Shown: piece by piece, positions 10,744 to 20,445 of the stretch
How the letters are laid out: each line of letters starts with the position of its first letter
How positions within the stretch are numbered: the stretch's first letter is position 1
Assembly: GCF_033546935.1 (NCBI RefSeq)
Contig: NZ_CP137854.1
Span: 1,922,001-1,986,000, forward strand
From: Xylophilus sp. GOD-11R
GTDB lineage: Bacteria; Pseudomonadota; Gammaproteobacteria; Burkholderiales; Burkholderiaceae_C
Length of the DNA stretch: 64,000 bases
Reading direction: 5' to 3'
The notes under the pieces: model-generated
Databases searched by the model: none
What the model was told of the DNA's origin: nothing
Seen by the model: the letters and a program-made list of their open reading frames with translations, nothing else
Made by a program: the position numbers and the translations under genes

Positions 10744-11166
10744 TCAGGCAAATCGGTGGAACAGGGCGGCAACCCATAGGCTGCCGCTCAGGATAAGCGC
10801 GAGGAACACCGCCGCGCTGCCCATATCCTTGGCCTGTTTGGAGAGACGGTGCCATTCCGGCCCGATGCGGTCGATGGCGGTTTCGATGCCGGTGTTGAGC
10901 AGTTCCACGATGAGCACCAGTACGGCCGATCCGGCCAGCATGCCGACTTCCGCCCAACCGTCGCCGATCCAGAAGGCCGCCGGCACCAGCACCAGCGCAA
11001 TCAGTACTTCGTGGCGGAAAGCAGGCTGTCCCCAGCCCGCGCGCAGCCCGGCGATGGAATAGCGCGTGGCGTGCCAAAGTCGGGAAAAGCCCTTGCGGGA
11101 CTTCTGTGCATCGGTCGCTTCACGCGTGACGGGCGAGTTGGGGTAGTTGGTCCGAATCTTCGACAT
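10744..11166 (-). CDS. dgkA: Diacylglycerol kinase
   Basis: Small integral membrane kinase (three helices, 140 aa) that phosphorylates diacylglycerol to phosphatidate. The family signature with ELLNTGIETAIDRIG and the upstream RHEVLIALVLVP helix are clear. About 25 extra N-terminal hydrophilic residues precede the conserved part. Lies 6 bases after the RDD gene and 8 before the LOG gene. Confidence 0.92.
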   Translation of the reverse strand: MSKIRTNYPNSPVTREATDAQKSRKGFSRLWHATRYSIAGLRAGWGQPAFRHEVLIALVLVPAAFWIGDGWAEVGMLAGSAVLVLIVELLNTGIETAIDRIGPEWHRLSKQAKDMGSAAVFLALILSGSLWVAALFHRFA

Positions 11167-11172
11167 GGCGAT

Positions 11173-11733
11173 CTAACGCCCCGGTCTGCGGGGAGGCGCG
11201 CGGTAGGTGATCAGCCGGGTGCCGGCCAATGCGTCGTGAACGAACTGCCGCGTCGGGTGCAGCCGGCTGGCAAGCGCCCAGCAAGTCATCCAGCCGACCA
11301 GAGCGACCAGGGTTTGCGGCAGGCTGGCGTGCAGGAGAACGCTGGCGCCGAGCGGCGGCAAGAACCACAGCCAGGCGAGCAGATAGCGGCAAAGCGCGCG
11401 CATCTGAGTCACCGCGCGACCGTCGCGGTCGACCAGCCGGATGTGCCAGGTCTTCATGGCCAAGGTCTGGCCCCGGGTCCAGAACCAGACGAAATAGATA
11501 CCGAGCACCACGAAGAGAAAGGCCATCAGGGCGTGGCGATTGTCGAGTGCGTTGCGGGTCTGACTGAGGGCACCGAATAGATAGCCGGCGATGAACACCA
11601 CGCCGAACAACAGCACACCTTCGTACAGCCAGGCGGCGAGGCGACGGGCGATGGACGGCGCGAGTTTCGGCAGGCTCTCCTGGGTCGCATCGGAAAGCCC
11701 GACGCGGCCGTCGGGATGCAGATCGGGGGTCAT
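11173..11733 (-). CDS. RDD-family membrane protein
   Basis: 186-residue inner-membrane protein of the RDD family. The family block starts at PSIARRLAAWLYEGVLLFGVV, where the usual Arg-Asp-Asp is changed to Arg-Leu-Ala-Ala-Trp. Then come two further hydrophobic segments and GQTLAMKTWHIRLVD. Function not known; some homologues act as Na+(Li+)/H+ antiporters. Part of the sigma factor-DUF3619-DUF3106-RDD run. Confidence 0.82.
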   Translation of the reverse strand: MTPDLHPDGRVGLSDATQESLPKLAPSIARRLAAWLYEGVLLFGVVFIAGYLFGALSQTRNALDNRHALMAFLFVVLGIYFVWFWTRGQTLAMKTWHIRLVDRDGRAVTQMRALCRYLLAWLWFLPPLGASVLLHASLPQTLVALVGWMTCWALASRLHPTRQFVHDALAGTRLITYRAPPRRPGR

Positions 11734-11787
11734 CTTCGGCTGGGCTCACTGCTCGTGACACATGGCAGCAGGGCGGATCGCTGGGGA

Positions 11788-12468
11788 TCAGGGAGCCGGA
11801 AGATGCTGCGGGAGAAGCGTATTGTGATCGACCTCGGAGGCGGGAACGCCCACCCGGGGCGACCGACTCGGATCGGCGCCTGACGGCACCAGCCTGACCA
11901 TGGTGGGCCCACGGGTCGCGCTGACTGGTGTCGCTACGCCCGGGCGGCGCGGCACGACCGTCGCGGCGAGCTTGTCGCGCTCTTCTCCGGTGAGGGCTTG
12001 GTAGGCCTCCCAGCGCGCCTTTTTTTGGTCAGGGTCGACCTTGCGCGCTTCAGCATAGTTCAACCGAGCCTGGTCGCGCTCTGGCGCACTGAGCCCTGCC
12101 CATGCACTCATGCGTTCATGCACCCGGCTTTTCTCATCGGCAGGCCAGGCGTTGAAATTGCGGGAAATGGCGATCCACTTGCGCCGGTGGCCCTCTGACA
12201 GGGTGGTCCAGTGGGGTGCCAGCGGTGCAAGCGCCTCGCGTTGCTCCTGCGTCAGCTCGTTCCAGGACGGTCGGGAAACGGCCGCCGCTGCGGTTGGAGT
12301 CGCGATGGGCACCGCTGACGGGCCTTTGGGCGACAAATGCGCCTGCGCCCAGGTGCCCTGAGCGCATGCCAGCAGCATGCCGACCGCGCCTGCAAGCGTT
12401 CCGACCGCGCGCGCGCAGTGGCGCACGCGGCGAGCCCAATGCGATGGAGCCAATTTGCGCATCAACAT
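11788..12468 (-). CDS. DUF3106 domain-containing exported protein
   Basis: 226 aa with an N-terminal hydrophobic signal segment (VGTLAGAVGMLLACAQGTWAQ). The DUF3106 repeat-like core (WNELTQEQREALAPLAPHW, W.AISRNFNAWPADEKSRVHERM, WAGLSAPERDQARLNY) is followed by a Pro-rich tail. The spacing of acidic/Trp-rich helices recalls LTXXQ-type periplasmic stress sensors. Usually encoded next to a sigma factor and DUF3619, as here; function unknown. Confidence 0.82.
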   Translation of the reverse strand: MLMRKLAPSHWARRVRHCARAVGTLAGAVGMLLACAQGTWAQAHLSPKGPSAVPIATPTAAAAVSRPSWNELTQEQREALAPLAPHWTTLSEGHRRKWIAISRNFNAWPADEKSRVHERMSAWAGLSAPERDQARLNYAEARKVDPDQKKARWEAYQALTGEERDKLAATVVPRRPGVATPVSATRGPTMVRLVPSGADPSRSPRVGVPASEVDHNTLLPQHLPAP

Positions 12469-12482
12469 GGTGGCGAAAGTGC

Positions 12483-12938
12483 CTATCGTTCCTGCACTTC
12501 GTTGCCGCCTTGCAAGCCGTTGCGCAGGAATTCGATGAATCCCGGATCGGTGTAGGCGGAGGGGGGCAAGTCGTCGGTCAGCAAGGCGCTGTCGACCTCG
12601 ACGAGTTCGCTCAAACGGTCTTCGTCCTGGAGCGCGTGGATCGTGATGAGCCCGCCGACGAGGACGAGGAGCGGCAGTGCGGTGGCCATGCGGCCCCAGA
12701 GACCCGGGCCGCCGCTGCCCAGTACGACCGCCGAAGTGCCGTTGGCGAAGACCGCCGAGGCCGTGCGGGCCCGGACGTTGGCCACCTTGCGTCGTGCCAC
12801 GGCCTGCAGGCGGATGGATTTCAAGCGGGCGCGGATATCGGGGTTGAGGTTGCGTGCGCCGGCTTCCAGGCGGGCCGCGACCCGCTCGCCGAATTCGTCC
12901 TGCAGCTGCGCTTCGGTGATCTTGATCGTCGAATTCAT
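12483..12938 (-). CDS. DUF3619 family protein, probable membrane-anchored partner of the sigma factor
   Basis: 151 aa. The N-terminal soluble part (EAQLQDEFGERVAARLEAGARNLNPDIRARLKSIRLQAV) is followed by one transmembrane segment (MATALPLLVLVGGLITIHAL) and a short acidic periplasmic tail ending DPGFIEFL. Its ATG overlaps the sigma-factor stop (ATGA). This architecture and placement fit an anti-sigma-like role, but no anti-sigma domain is recognised, so that is inference. Confidence 0.8.
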   Translation of the reverse strand: MNSTIKITEAQLQDEFGERVAARLEAGARNLNPDIRARLKSIRLQAVARRKVANVRARTASAVFANGTSAVVLGSGGPGLWGRMATALPLLVLVGGLITIHALQDEDRLSELVEVDSALLTDDLPPSAYTDPGFIEFLRNGLQGGNEVQER

Positions 12939-13501
12939 AGTTTTATTCCCCTGGCTTTCAGCGCCGCGGCGAGGGCACGCACCGCGCGGGAGCAATGTGT
13001 CTTGACGCTGCCTTCGGAGCAGCCCATGGCGGATGCGGTTTCCGCTACATCCATTTCCTCCCAGTAACGCATCAGGAAAGCCTCGCGTTGACGTGTGGGA
13101 AGCTCTTGAATCTCGGATTCGATCTGGCGCAGTATTTCGGCGCGCGCGGTGGTGTCCTCGGCGCTTTCGGTGCGTTGGCTGCCGTCGTCGACGACCAGGG
13201 CTTCCAGCAAGTCGAAATCGCCGTCGTCGCCGGCCGACTCGAAGTCGCCCAGATTGGAAAACAGCGCATTGCGAGTCTTCTGGCGGCGGAACCAATCGAG
13301 GGTGCAATTCGACAGGATGCGCTGGAACAACATCGGCAGCTCTTCGGCCGGTCGGTCGGCGTAGTGCTCCGACAGGCGGAGCATGCTGTCCTGCACGATA
13401 TCCAGCGCGGCTTCCTGGTCACGCACGTGGTAGACCGAGCGCTTGAAAGCGCGCGTTTCCACGCTGTGCAGGAAGTCGGATAGTTCTTTGTCTGATGCCA
13501 A
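12935..13501 (-). CDS. ECF-type RNA polymerase sigma factor
   Basis: 188 aa with region 2 (VYHVRDQEAALDIVQDSMLRLSEHYADR...LPMLFQRILSNCTLDWFRRQK) and region 4 helix-turn-helix (LPTRQREAFLMRYWEEMDVAETASAMGCSEGSVKTHCSRAVRAL). A 45-residue acidic linker separates the two. First gene of a minus-strand run reaching the LOG gene. Divergent from ilvB. Confidence 0.92.
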   Translation of the reverse strand: MASDKELSDFLHSVETRAFKRSVYHVRDQEAALDIVQDSMLRLSEHYADRPAEELPMLFQRILSNCTLDWFRRQKTRNALFSNLGDFESAGDDGDFDLLEALVVDDGSQRTESAEDTTARAEILRQIESEIQELPTRQREAFLMRYWEEMDVAETASAMGCSEGSVKTHCSRAVRALAAALKARGIKL

Positions 13502-13762
13502 GGCGGAACGGGTTGGGGCGACGCGGCACCGCCGAGCGGTGCGGTCACATTATTCCATCCCGCGATTTTTTGGGCCGGGCAGGGTGTTTCCGTGCCGCAC
13601 AAGTGCAATAATGCGAGTTGCAAGTCAAACAGCAAACGGGCTTCGGTTTGGTGCGTCACATCGCCCTCATGGCCGCTAGTCCAAAGTTCCGACGCAACCT
13701 CACAAGGGTTCTGCGAAGGGGCACCCTAGGTTTTTCGTCAGAGAAATTCTCAAAGGTTCATC
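13502..13762 (+). promoter_or_regulatory. Divergent region between the sigma factor gene and ilvB; long ilvB leader
   Basis: 261 bases without a convincing gene. A GCACCGC/GCGGTGC hairpin lies near the sigma gene. A GCAATAATGC stretch at 13606-13615 could supply an ilvB -10. AACCT and AGGTT (the latter followed by a T-run) bracket a GGGT/ACCC pair near 13698-13735, so a structured leader is possible. The short ORF at 13611-13679 is not enriched in Leu, Ile or Val codons, so classical attenuation is not supported. Confidence 0.4.
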
Positions 13763-15568
13763 ATGGAAATCTCCAAGGCCGAAATCAGCTCGGCAGCTGC
13801 GGCGTCCGCAGCATCCACCCCGTCCAGTCCCCAGCCAGATTCCGCCTCCATCGAGCTCATGGGCTCCGAAGTGCTGATGAAGGCGCTCCAGGCCGAAGGC
13901 GTCGAGTTCGTCTGGGGTTATCCGGGCGGCGCGGTGCTCTACATCTACGACGCGCTCTACAAGCAGGACGCCATCCAGCACGTGCTGGTGCGCCACGAGC
14001 AGGCGGCCGTCCACGCAGCCGACGGCTACGCGCGGGCTACCGGCAACGTCGGTGTGGCGCTGGTCACGTCCGGCCCGGGCCTGACGAACGCCGTGACCGG
14101 CATCGCCACCGCGTACATGGACTCGATTCCCATGGTGATCGTGAGTGGCCAGGTGCCCACGGCCGCCATCGGCCAGGACGCGTTTCAGGAATGCGACACC
14201 GTCGGCATTACCCGGCCCATCGTCAAGCACAACTTCCTCGTCAAGGACCCGCGCGATATCGCGATGACGATGAAGAAGGCCTTCCACATCGCGCGCACCG
14301 GCCGTCCCGGCCCGGTGGTGGTCGACATCCCGAAGGACGTTTCCTTTCGCAAGACCCCCTACGCCGGTTACCCGCAGACGGTGGAGATGCGTTCGTACAA
14401 CCCGGTCAAGCGCGGTCACGGCGGCCAGATCCGCAAGGCGCTGCAGCTGCTGCTCAACGCCAAGCGCCCCTACATCTACACCGGCGGTGGCGTGCTGCTG
14501 GGCAATGCCTCCGACGAACTGCGCACCCTGGTCGACCTGCTCGGCTATCCGGTCACCAACACGCTGATGGGCCTGGGCGCCTACCCGGCGTCCGACCCGA
14601 AGTTCCTGGGCATGCTCGGCATGCACGGTACCTGGGAAGCCAACAACGCCATGCAGCACTGCGACGTGCTGCTGGCCGTCGGTGCACGCTTCGACGACCG
14701 GGTGATCGGCAACGTCAAGCATTTCGCGCAGAACGAACGCAAGATCATCCACATCGACATCGACCCCTCGTCGATCTCCAAGCGGGTGAAGGTCGACGTG
14801 CCGATCGTCGGTGACGTGAAGGACGTGCTGACCGAGCTGATCACCATGATCAAGGAGTCGTCGGCACAACCCGACGGCGGTGCGCTCAAGGCCTGGTGGG
14901 ACACCATCGGCGAATGGCGCAGCCGAAAAAGCATGGCCTACAGCCTGGGCGCGGGCGACGTGATCAAGCCGCAGTACGTGGTCGAAACCCTCTGGAACAT
15001 GACCAAGGACGCCGACACGTACATCACCTCGGACGTGGGCCAGCACCAGATGTGGGCGGCGCAGTACTACCGCTTCGACAAACCCCGCCGCTGGATCAAT
15101 TCCGGCGGCCTGGGCACCATGGGCGTGGGCATTCCCTACGCCATGGGCGTGAAGATGGCCAAGCCGGAATCGGAGGTGTTCTGCATCACCGGCGAAGGCT
15201 CGGTGCAGATGTGCATCCAGGAGCTTTCCACCTGCCTGCAGTACGACACGCCGATCAAGATCTGCGCGTTGAACAATCGCTACCTGGGCATGGTGCGCCA
15301 GTGGCAGGAGATCGAATACTCCAGCCGCTATAGCCACAGTTACATGGACGCGCTGCCCAACTTCGTGAAACTGGCCGAAGCCTACGGGCACGTCGGCCTG
15401 CTGATCGAGCATCCGCGTGATGTCGAGCCCGCCCTGCGCGAGGCGCGGCGCCTGAAGGACCGCACGGTGTTCATGGACTTCCGGACCGATCCAACGGAAA
15501 ACGTCTTTCCGATGGTGCAGGCCGGCAAGGGCATCACCGAGATGCTGCTGGGCAGCGAAGACCTGTAA
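13763..15568 (+). CDS. ilvB: Acetolactate synthase large subunit
   Basis: Thiamine diphosphate/FAD enzyme that condenses pyruvate to acetolactate or, with 2-ketobutyrate, acetohydroxybutyrate; first step of valine, leucine and isoleucine synthesis. 601 aa. TPP-activating Glu in VRHEQAAVHAADGYARATG; TPP/Mg motif GEGSVQMCIQELSTCLQYDTPIKICALNN; FAD-domain block GMHGTWEANNAM. The N-terminal 30 residues are an Ala/Ser/Pro-rich extension. Followed by the regulatory subunit ilvH and then ilvC. Confidence 0.96.
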   Translation: MEISKAEISSAAAASAASTPSSPQPDSASIELMGSEVLMKALQAEGVEFVWGYPGGAVLYIYDALYKQDAIQHVLVRHEQAAVHAADGYARATGNVGVALVTSGPGLTNAVTGIATAYMDSIPMVIVSGQVPTAAIGQDAFQECDTVGITRPIVKHNFLVKDPRDIAMTMKKAFHIARTGRPGPVVVDIPKDVSFRKTPYAGYPQTVEMRSYNPVKRGHGGQIRKALQLLLNAKRPYIYTGGGVLLGNASDELRTLVDLLGYPVTNTLMGLGAYPASDPKFLGMLGMHGTWEANNAMQHCDVLLAVGARFDDRVIGNVKHFAQNERKIIHIDIDPSSISKRVKVDVPIVGDVKDVLTELITMIKESSAQPDGGALKAWWDTIGEWRSRKSMAYSLGAGDVIKPQYVVETLWNMTKDADTYITSDVGQHQMWAAQYYRFDKPRRWINSGGLGTMGVGIPYAMGVKMAKPESEVFCITGEGSVQMCIQELSTCLQYDTPIKICALNNRYLGMVRQWQEIEYSSRYSHSYMDALPNFVKLAEAYGHVGLLIEHPRDVEPALREARRLKDRTVFMDFRTDPTENVFPMVQAGKGITEMLLGSEDL

Positions 15569-15684
15569 TTTCCCCCGGGCGGCGCCCGGTGCGCCGCTGC
15601 TTTCACTCCACCTGAAGAATCTATCGACCGTCGAGCCCGCGCATTACCGTGCGCGGGGGAGGGCGGCGAAAAGAGGAATCGCAT
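15569..15684 (+). promoter_or_regulatory. Two-hairpin leader between ilvB and ilvH (candidate ilvH RNA motif)
   Basis: Two strong hairpins lie in this 116-base gap: CCGGGC (15575-15580)/GCCCGG (15584-15589), and CCCGCGCA (15636-15643)/TGCGCGGG (15650-15657) with loop TTACCG. Neither is followed by a T-run. An ilvH-associated cis-regulatory RNA has been described in betaproteobacteria; whether this is an instance cannot be decided by eye. Confidence 0.45.
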
Positions 15685-17338
<1,654 letters not shown>

Positions 17339-17359
17339 GCGATTCACCATCGTGAAAAT

Positions 17360-17394
17360 GGGGCTGTCGCGAAGGCGACAGCCCCTGTTTTTTT
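17360..17394 (+). terminator. Intrinsic terminator after ilvC
   Basis: Perfect 11-bp stem GGGGCTGTCGC (17360-17370)/GCGACAGCCCC (17375-17385) with a GAAG tetraloop, then TG and seven T residues. Ends the ilvBHC unit. Confidence 0.95.
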
Positions 17395-17481
17395 GTGTGA
17401 CGCACGGTGGCGCTCGCTACACTGCCGGTTGAAAAAGATCAACAGGGACGCCGTATTTCGCGCGCCCGAAGGAAATTGAAA

Positions 17482-18318
17482 ATGGCACAAACACCGCAGG
17501 TTCCAGGCGTCCCGGAAGGCGTAGTCGTCCGCAAGCGCCGCAAGGGCATCTACATACTGCCCAACCTGTTCACGCTGGCAGCGCTCTTTGGCGGCTTTTA
17601 CGCCATCGTCATGGCGATGGATGGCCGGTTCGAGATGGCAGCGGCGGGCGTGTTCATCGCCATGGTGCTCGACAGCCTGGACGGCCGCGTTGCGCGCATG
17701 ACCAACACGCAGAGCGCGTTCGGCGAGCAGATGGATTCGCTCTCCGACATGGTGTCTTTCGGCGCAGCGCCGGCGCTCATCGCCTACGAATGGGCGCTGC
17801 GGGGCATCGGCCGCTGGGGCTGGATCGCCGCCTTCGTCTACTGCGCCTGCGCGGCACTGCGCCTGGCACGCTTCAACGTGAACACGGCGGTGGTCGACAA
17901 GCGCTATTTCCAGGGGCTTCCGTCGCCAGCCGCAGCAGCGCTGGTGACCGGCTTCATCTGGCTGATGAACGAGTTCGGCGTGCGCGACGTGGGCAGCGAA
18001 TACGTCAGCTGGAACGTCGTGGTGTGGGCCACCTTCGTCTTCACGCTCTACGCGGGATTGACCATGGTCACCAACGTTCCGTTCTACAGCTTCAAGGACC
18101 TGCGCATGAAGCGCAGCGTGCCCTTTGCTGCCGTGGTGCTGGTGGTGCTGGTCATCGCTGTCATCAACATCCATCCGCCGACCGTGTTGTTCTCGGTCTT
18201 CGTGCTGTATGGCCTCAGCGGTTACGTGGTCTATGGCCTGCGCCGATTCCGTGGCCAGCAGACCAGCGTGATCAGCACTTCCACCGAAGAGCCCGACGAG
18301 CGTGGATGGCATCGCTGA
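17482..18318 (+). CDS. pssA: CDP-diacylglycerol-serine O-phosphatidyltransferase
   Basis: Membrane enzyme making phosphatidylserine from CDP-diacylglycerol and serine, the precursor of phosphatidylethanolamine. The CDP-alcohol phosphatidyltransferase signature DG-x2-AR-x8-G-x3-D-x3-D is complete (SLDGRVAR to FGEQMDSLSD). 278 aa with about eight hydrophobic segments; type II (archaeal/Bacillus-like) synthase rather than the E. coli phospholipase D-type enzyme. Start at MAQTPQVPGVP after GAAGGAAATTG. Confidence 0.93.
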   Translation: MAQTPQVPGVPEGVVVRKRRKGIYILPNLFTLAALFGGFYAIVMAMDGRFEMAAAGVFIAMVLDSLDGRVARMTNTQSAFGEQMDSLSDMVSFGAAPALIAYEWALRGIGRWGWIAAFVYCACAALRLARFNVNTAVVDKRYFQGLPSPAAAALVTGFIWLMNEFGVRDVGSEYVSWNVVVWATFVFTLYAGLTMVTNVPFYSFKDLRMKRSVPFAAVVLVVLVIAVINIHPPTVLFSVFVLYGLSGYVVYGLRRFRGQQTSVISTSTEEPDERGWHR

Positions 18319-18353
18319 CGCATTTGCGTCAGCGTTTGCTCCTGTGCTAGATT
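18313..18353 (+). promoter_or_regulatory. 10-bp palindrome and probable promoter of the leu leader
   Basis: CGCTGACGCA (18313-18322)/TGCGTCAGCG (18325-18334) form a perfect inverted repeat with a 2-base centre that includes the pssA stop codon. TTGCGT (18324-18329) and TAGATT (18348-18353), 18 bases apart, make a plausible sigma-70 promoter. The palindrome would therefore cover its -35 and could be an operator as well as a weak pssA terminator. Confidence 0.45.
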
Positions 18354-18362
18354 CGCCATTCC

Positions 18363-18416
18363 ATGAATGCCATCGCGCTTTTCCTACTAGCTCTGCCTGA
18401 CGGGCAGAGACGGTAA
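18363..18416 (+). CDS. leuL: Leucine operon leader peptide
   Basis: 17-residue ORF, MNAIALFLLALPDGQRR, upstream of leuA. It has four Leu codons in a six-codon window (CTT-TTC-CTA-CTA-GCT-CTG), including two adjacent CTA codons that are rare in this GC-rich genome. Codon use and placement are those of an attenuation sensor for charged tRNA-Leu. There is no ribosome-binding site, and the predicted transcription start is about 3 bases upstream, so translation may be leaderless. Confidence 0.8.
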   Translation: MNAIALFLLALPDGQRR

Positions 18417-18477
18417 CGCGCGCGCGCTTTCACCCCCACTCAACGGCCCGTTTGCACCAGCAACGGGCCGTTTTGCT
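18391..18477 (+). terminator. Attenuator: pause, antiterminator and terminator hairpins before leuA
   Basis: Three mutually exclusive pairings are visible. Pause hairpin 1:2 pairs CTCTGCC (18391-18397) with GGCAGAG (18403-18409). Antiterminator 2:3 pairs ACGGGC (18400-18405) with GCCCGT (18446-18451). Terminator 3:4 pairs AACGGCCCGTT (18442-18452) with AACGGGCCGTT (18462-18472), followed by TTGCTT. Ribosome stalling at the Leu codons would free region 2 and favour read-through into leuA. Confidence 0.82.
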
Positions 18478-18518
18478 TGGGAGTTGCTGGTTCTTCATCT
18501 ATTGAAAAAGAGATCGCC

Positions 18519-20216
18519 ATGTTGCAGCAACCCGCATCCAAATACCGCTCGTTTCCCCCTGTCGGCCTGAAGGACCGCACCTGGCCCGACCAGGTCGTCT
18601 CGGCGCCGCCCGTGTGGTGCAGCGTCGACCTGCGGGATGGCAATCAGGCGCTGATCGAGCCGATGGACGTCACGCGCAAGATGAAGATGTTCGAGACGCT
18701 GGTGGCGATCGGCTTCAAGGAGATCGAGGTCGGGTTTCCGTCCGCGTCGCAGGTGGAGTTCGACTTCCTGCGCATGCTGATCGAAGAAGACCGCATCCCG
18801 GACGATGTCACCATCCAGGTGCTCACCCAGGCTCGCGAGCCGCTTATCCGCCGCACCTTCGAGGCACTGCAGGGCGCACCGCGCGCCATCGTGCACCTCT
18901 ACAACGCCACCGCGCCGGTCATGCGCCGCGTGGTGCTCGGCATGAGCGAAGACGAGATCGTCGACCTCGCAGTGGCCAACGCCCGCCTGTTCCGCGAGCT
19001 CGCCGCCGAGCAACCGGCTACGCATTGGACCTTCCAGTATTCGCCCGAGATGTACTCGAATACCGAACTCGCTTTTTCCAAGCGGGTGATCGACGCCGTG
19101 GTGGCGGAATGGAATCCGAGCCCGCAGCACAAGTGCATCATCAACCTGCCGACGACGGTCGAATGCTCCACTCCGAACATCTTCGCCGACATGGTCGAAT
19201 GGACGATTCGCCATGTGGCGCGGCGCGACTCGATCGTGATTTCGGTCCATCCGCACAATGACCGCGGTACCGGCACCGCCACTGCCGAACTCGCTCTGAT
19301 GGCCGGCGCCGATCGGCTCGAAGGTTGCCTGTTCGGCAACGGCGAGCGCACCGGCAACCTCGACATCGTGAACGTCGCGCTCAACCTCTATACCCAAGGC
19401 GTTTCGCCGGGCCTCGACTTTTCGCAGATCGATGAGATTCGCCGAACGGTCGAGCACTGCAATCAGTTGCCGGTGCACCCCCGCCATCCGTATGTCGGCG
19501 AACTGGTCTACACCTCCTTTTCGGGCTCGCACCAGGATGCGATCAAGAAGGCATTCGCCGCGCGTCGCGAAGACGATACATGGGACATGCCGTACCTGCC
19601 GATCGATCCGATGGACCTGGGCCGCAGCTACGAGGCGGTGATTCGCGTCAACAGCCAGTCGGGCAAGGGCGGCATTTCGTATCTGCTCGAAAGCGAATAC
19701 GGCCTTGAATTGCCGCGACGCCTGCAGATCGAATTCAGCCAGGTGGTGCAACAGCACATGGACGCCAGCGGCAAGGAATTGTCGGCGCGCGACATCTTCG
19801 AACTCTTCGAGCGTGAATACCGTATCGACGACATGCAGACGCCGATCCACCGCGTGGTGGAAGACGCTGGCGTGACCGGTAGTTCGGTGCAGCTCGACGC
19901 CACCATCGACTGGAATGGTGAAACCCGTCAGCTCAAGGGGCAGGGCAGCGGTCCGATCGACGCTTTCGTGGCCGGCTTGCAGTCGATCACCGGCAGCAGC
20001 ATTCGGGTGATCGATTACCACCAGCACGCCATCGGCGCTGGCGCCGATGCGCGCTCGGTCGCCTATGTCGAAGTGCAGATCGATGGCGGCAAGGGCGTTT
20101 TCGGCACGGGAATCGACGCGAATATCGTGTCCGCTTCCCTCAAGGCGATCCTTTCGGGCGTGGCGCGTGGTCGCCCCACCGCAACGCCCGCTGCCACCCA
20201 GGCGCTTCCTGCCTGA
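18519..20216 (+). CDS. leuA: 2-isopropylmalate synthase
   Basis: First committed enzyme of leucine synthesis: acetyl-CoA plus 2-ketoisovalerate to 2-isopropylmalate. 565 aa, the long LeuA form. TIM-barrel catalytic domain begins with [16 protein letters not shown]; the metal-binding His motif is in [20 protein letters not shown] and [16 protein letters not shown]-terminal LeuA allosteric domain ([33 protein letters not shown]) is the site of leucine feedback. Start chosen at [14 protein letters not shown]. Controlled by the attenuator upstream. Confidence 0.96.
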   Translation: MLQQPASKYRSFPPVGLKDRTWPDQVVSAPPVWCSVDLRDGNQALIEPMDVTRKMKMFETLVAIGFKEIEVGFPSASQVEFDFLRMLIEEDRIPDDVTIQVLTQAREPLIRRTFEALQGAPRAIVHLYNATAPVMRRVVLGMSEDEIVDLAVANARLFRELAAEQPATHWTFQYSPEMYSNTELAFSKRVIDAVVAEWNPSPQHKCIINLPTTVECSTPNIFADMVEWTIRHVARRDSIVISVHPHNDRGTGTATAELALMAGADRLEGCLFGNGERTGNLDIVNVALNLYTQGVSPGLDFSQIDEIRRTVEHCNQLPVHPRHPYVGELVYTSFSGSHQDAIKKAFAARREDDTWDMPYLPIDPMDLGRSYEAVIRVNSQSGKGGISYLLESEYGLELPRRLQIEFSQVVQQHMDASGKELSARDIFELFEREYRIDDMQTPIHRVVEDAGVTGSSVQLDATIDWNGETRQLKGQGSGPIDAFVAGLQSITGSSIRVIDYHQHAIGAGADARSVAYVEVQIDGGKGVFGTGIDANIVSASLKAILSGVARGRPTATPAATQALPA

Positions 20217-20241
20217 TGGGGATAACCGCACTTAAACGTCG

Positions 20242-20265
20242 AAAAGGGGGGCGGGCCCCCTTTTT
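20242..20265 (+). terminator. Intrinsic terminator after leuA
   Basis: AAAAGGGGG (20242-20250), loop GCGGG, CCCCC (20256-20260), then TTTTT. Clear stem plus T-run. Confidence 0.92.
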
Positions 20266-20301
20266 GCGTTGCGGTAGTGCTTCGGTTTACAAACTAAAGT
20301 A

Positions 20302-20340
20302 CCCATGGTGGTGCCGCCATGGGAAACAACTGCTTATAAT
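20302..20340 (+). promoter_or_regulatory. pbpG promoter with inverted repeat at the -35 position
   Basis: A consensus TATAAT at 20335-20340 has no good -35. At that position lies an inverted repeat CCCATGG (20302-20308)-N8-CCATGGG (20317-20323). A regulator bound there would be placed to activate or block the promoter. The rest of the 229-base gap after leuA holds its terminator and about 100 bases of untranslated leader. Confidence 0.45.
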
Positions 20341-20445
20341 TTTGGCAATGCATGATAAAGCCTTCGTAAGTGCTTGAATTTCATGCCGCTTTCCCAGGAT
20401 TTATATTTCCGCTAGGCCCTGGCCCCGCTTTTCGGAGAACTTTTG

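Noticed and set aside
13611..13679. Possible ilvB leader peptide (22 codons) ending before ilvB
   Set aside because: It contains only one Leu and one Val codon and no terminator/antiterminator pair could be drawn, unlike the leu leader.
13618..14814. Long open frame over the start of ilvB
   Set aside because: It is an out-of-frame shadow of ilvB: Arg/Gly/Pro-rich with no recognisable domain, while the ilvB frame carries the TPP enzyme motifs.
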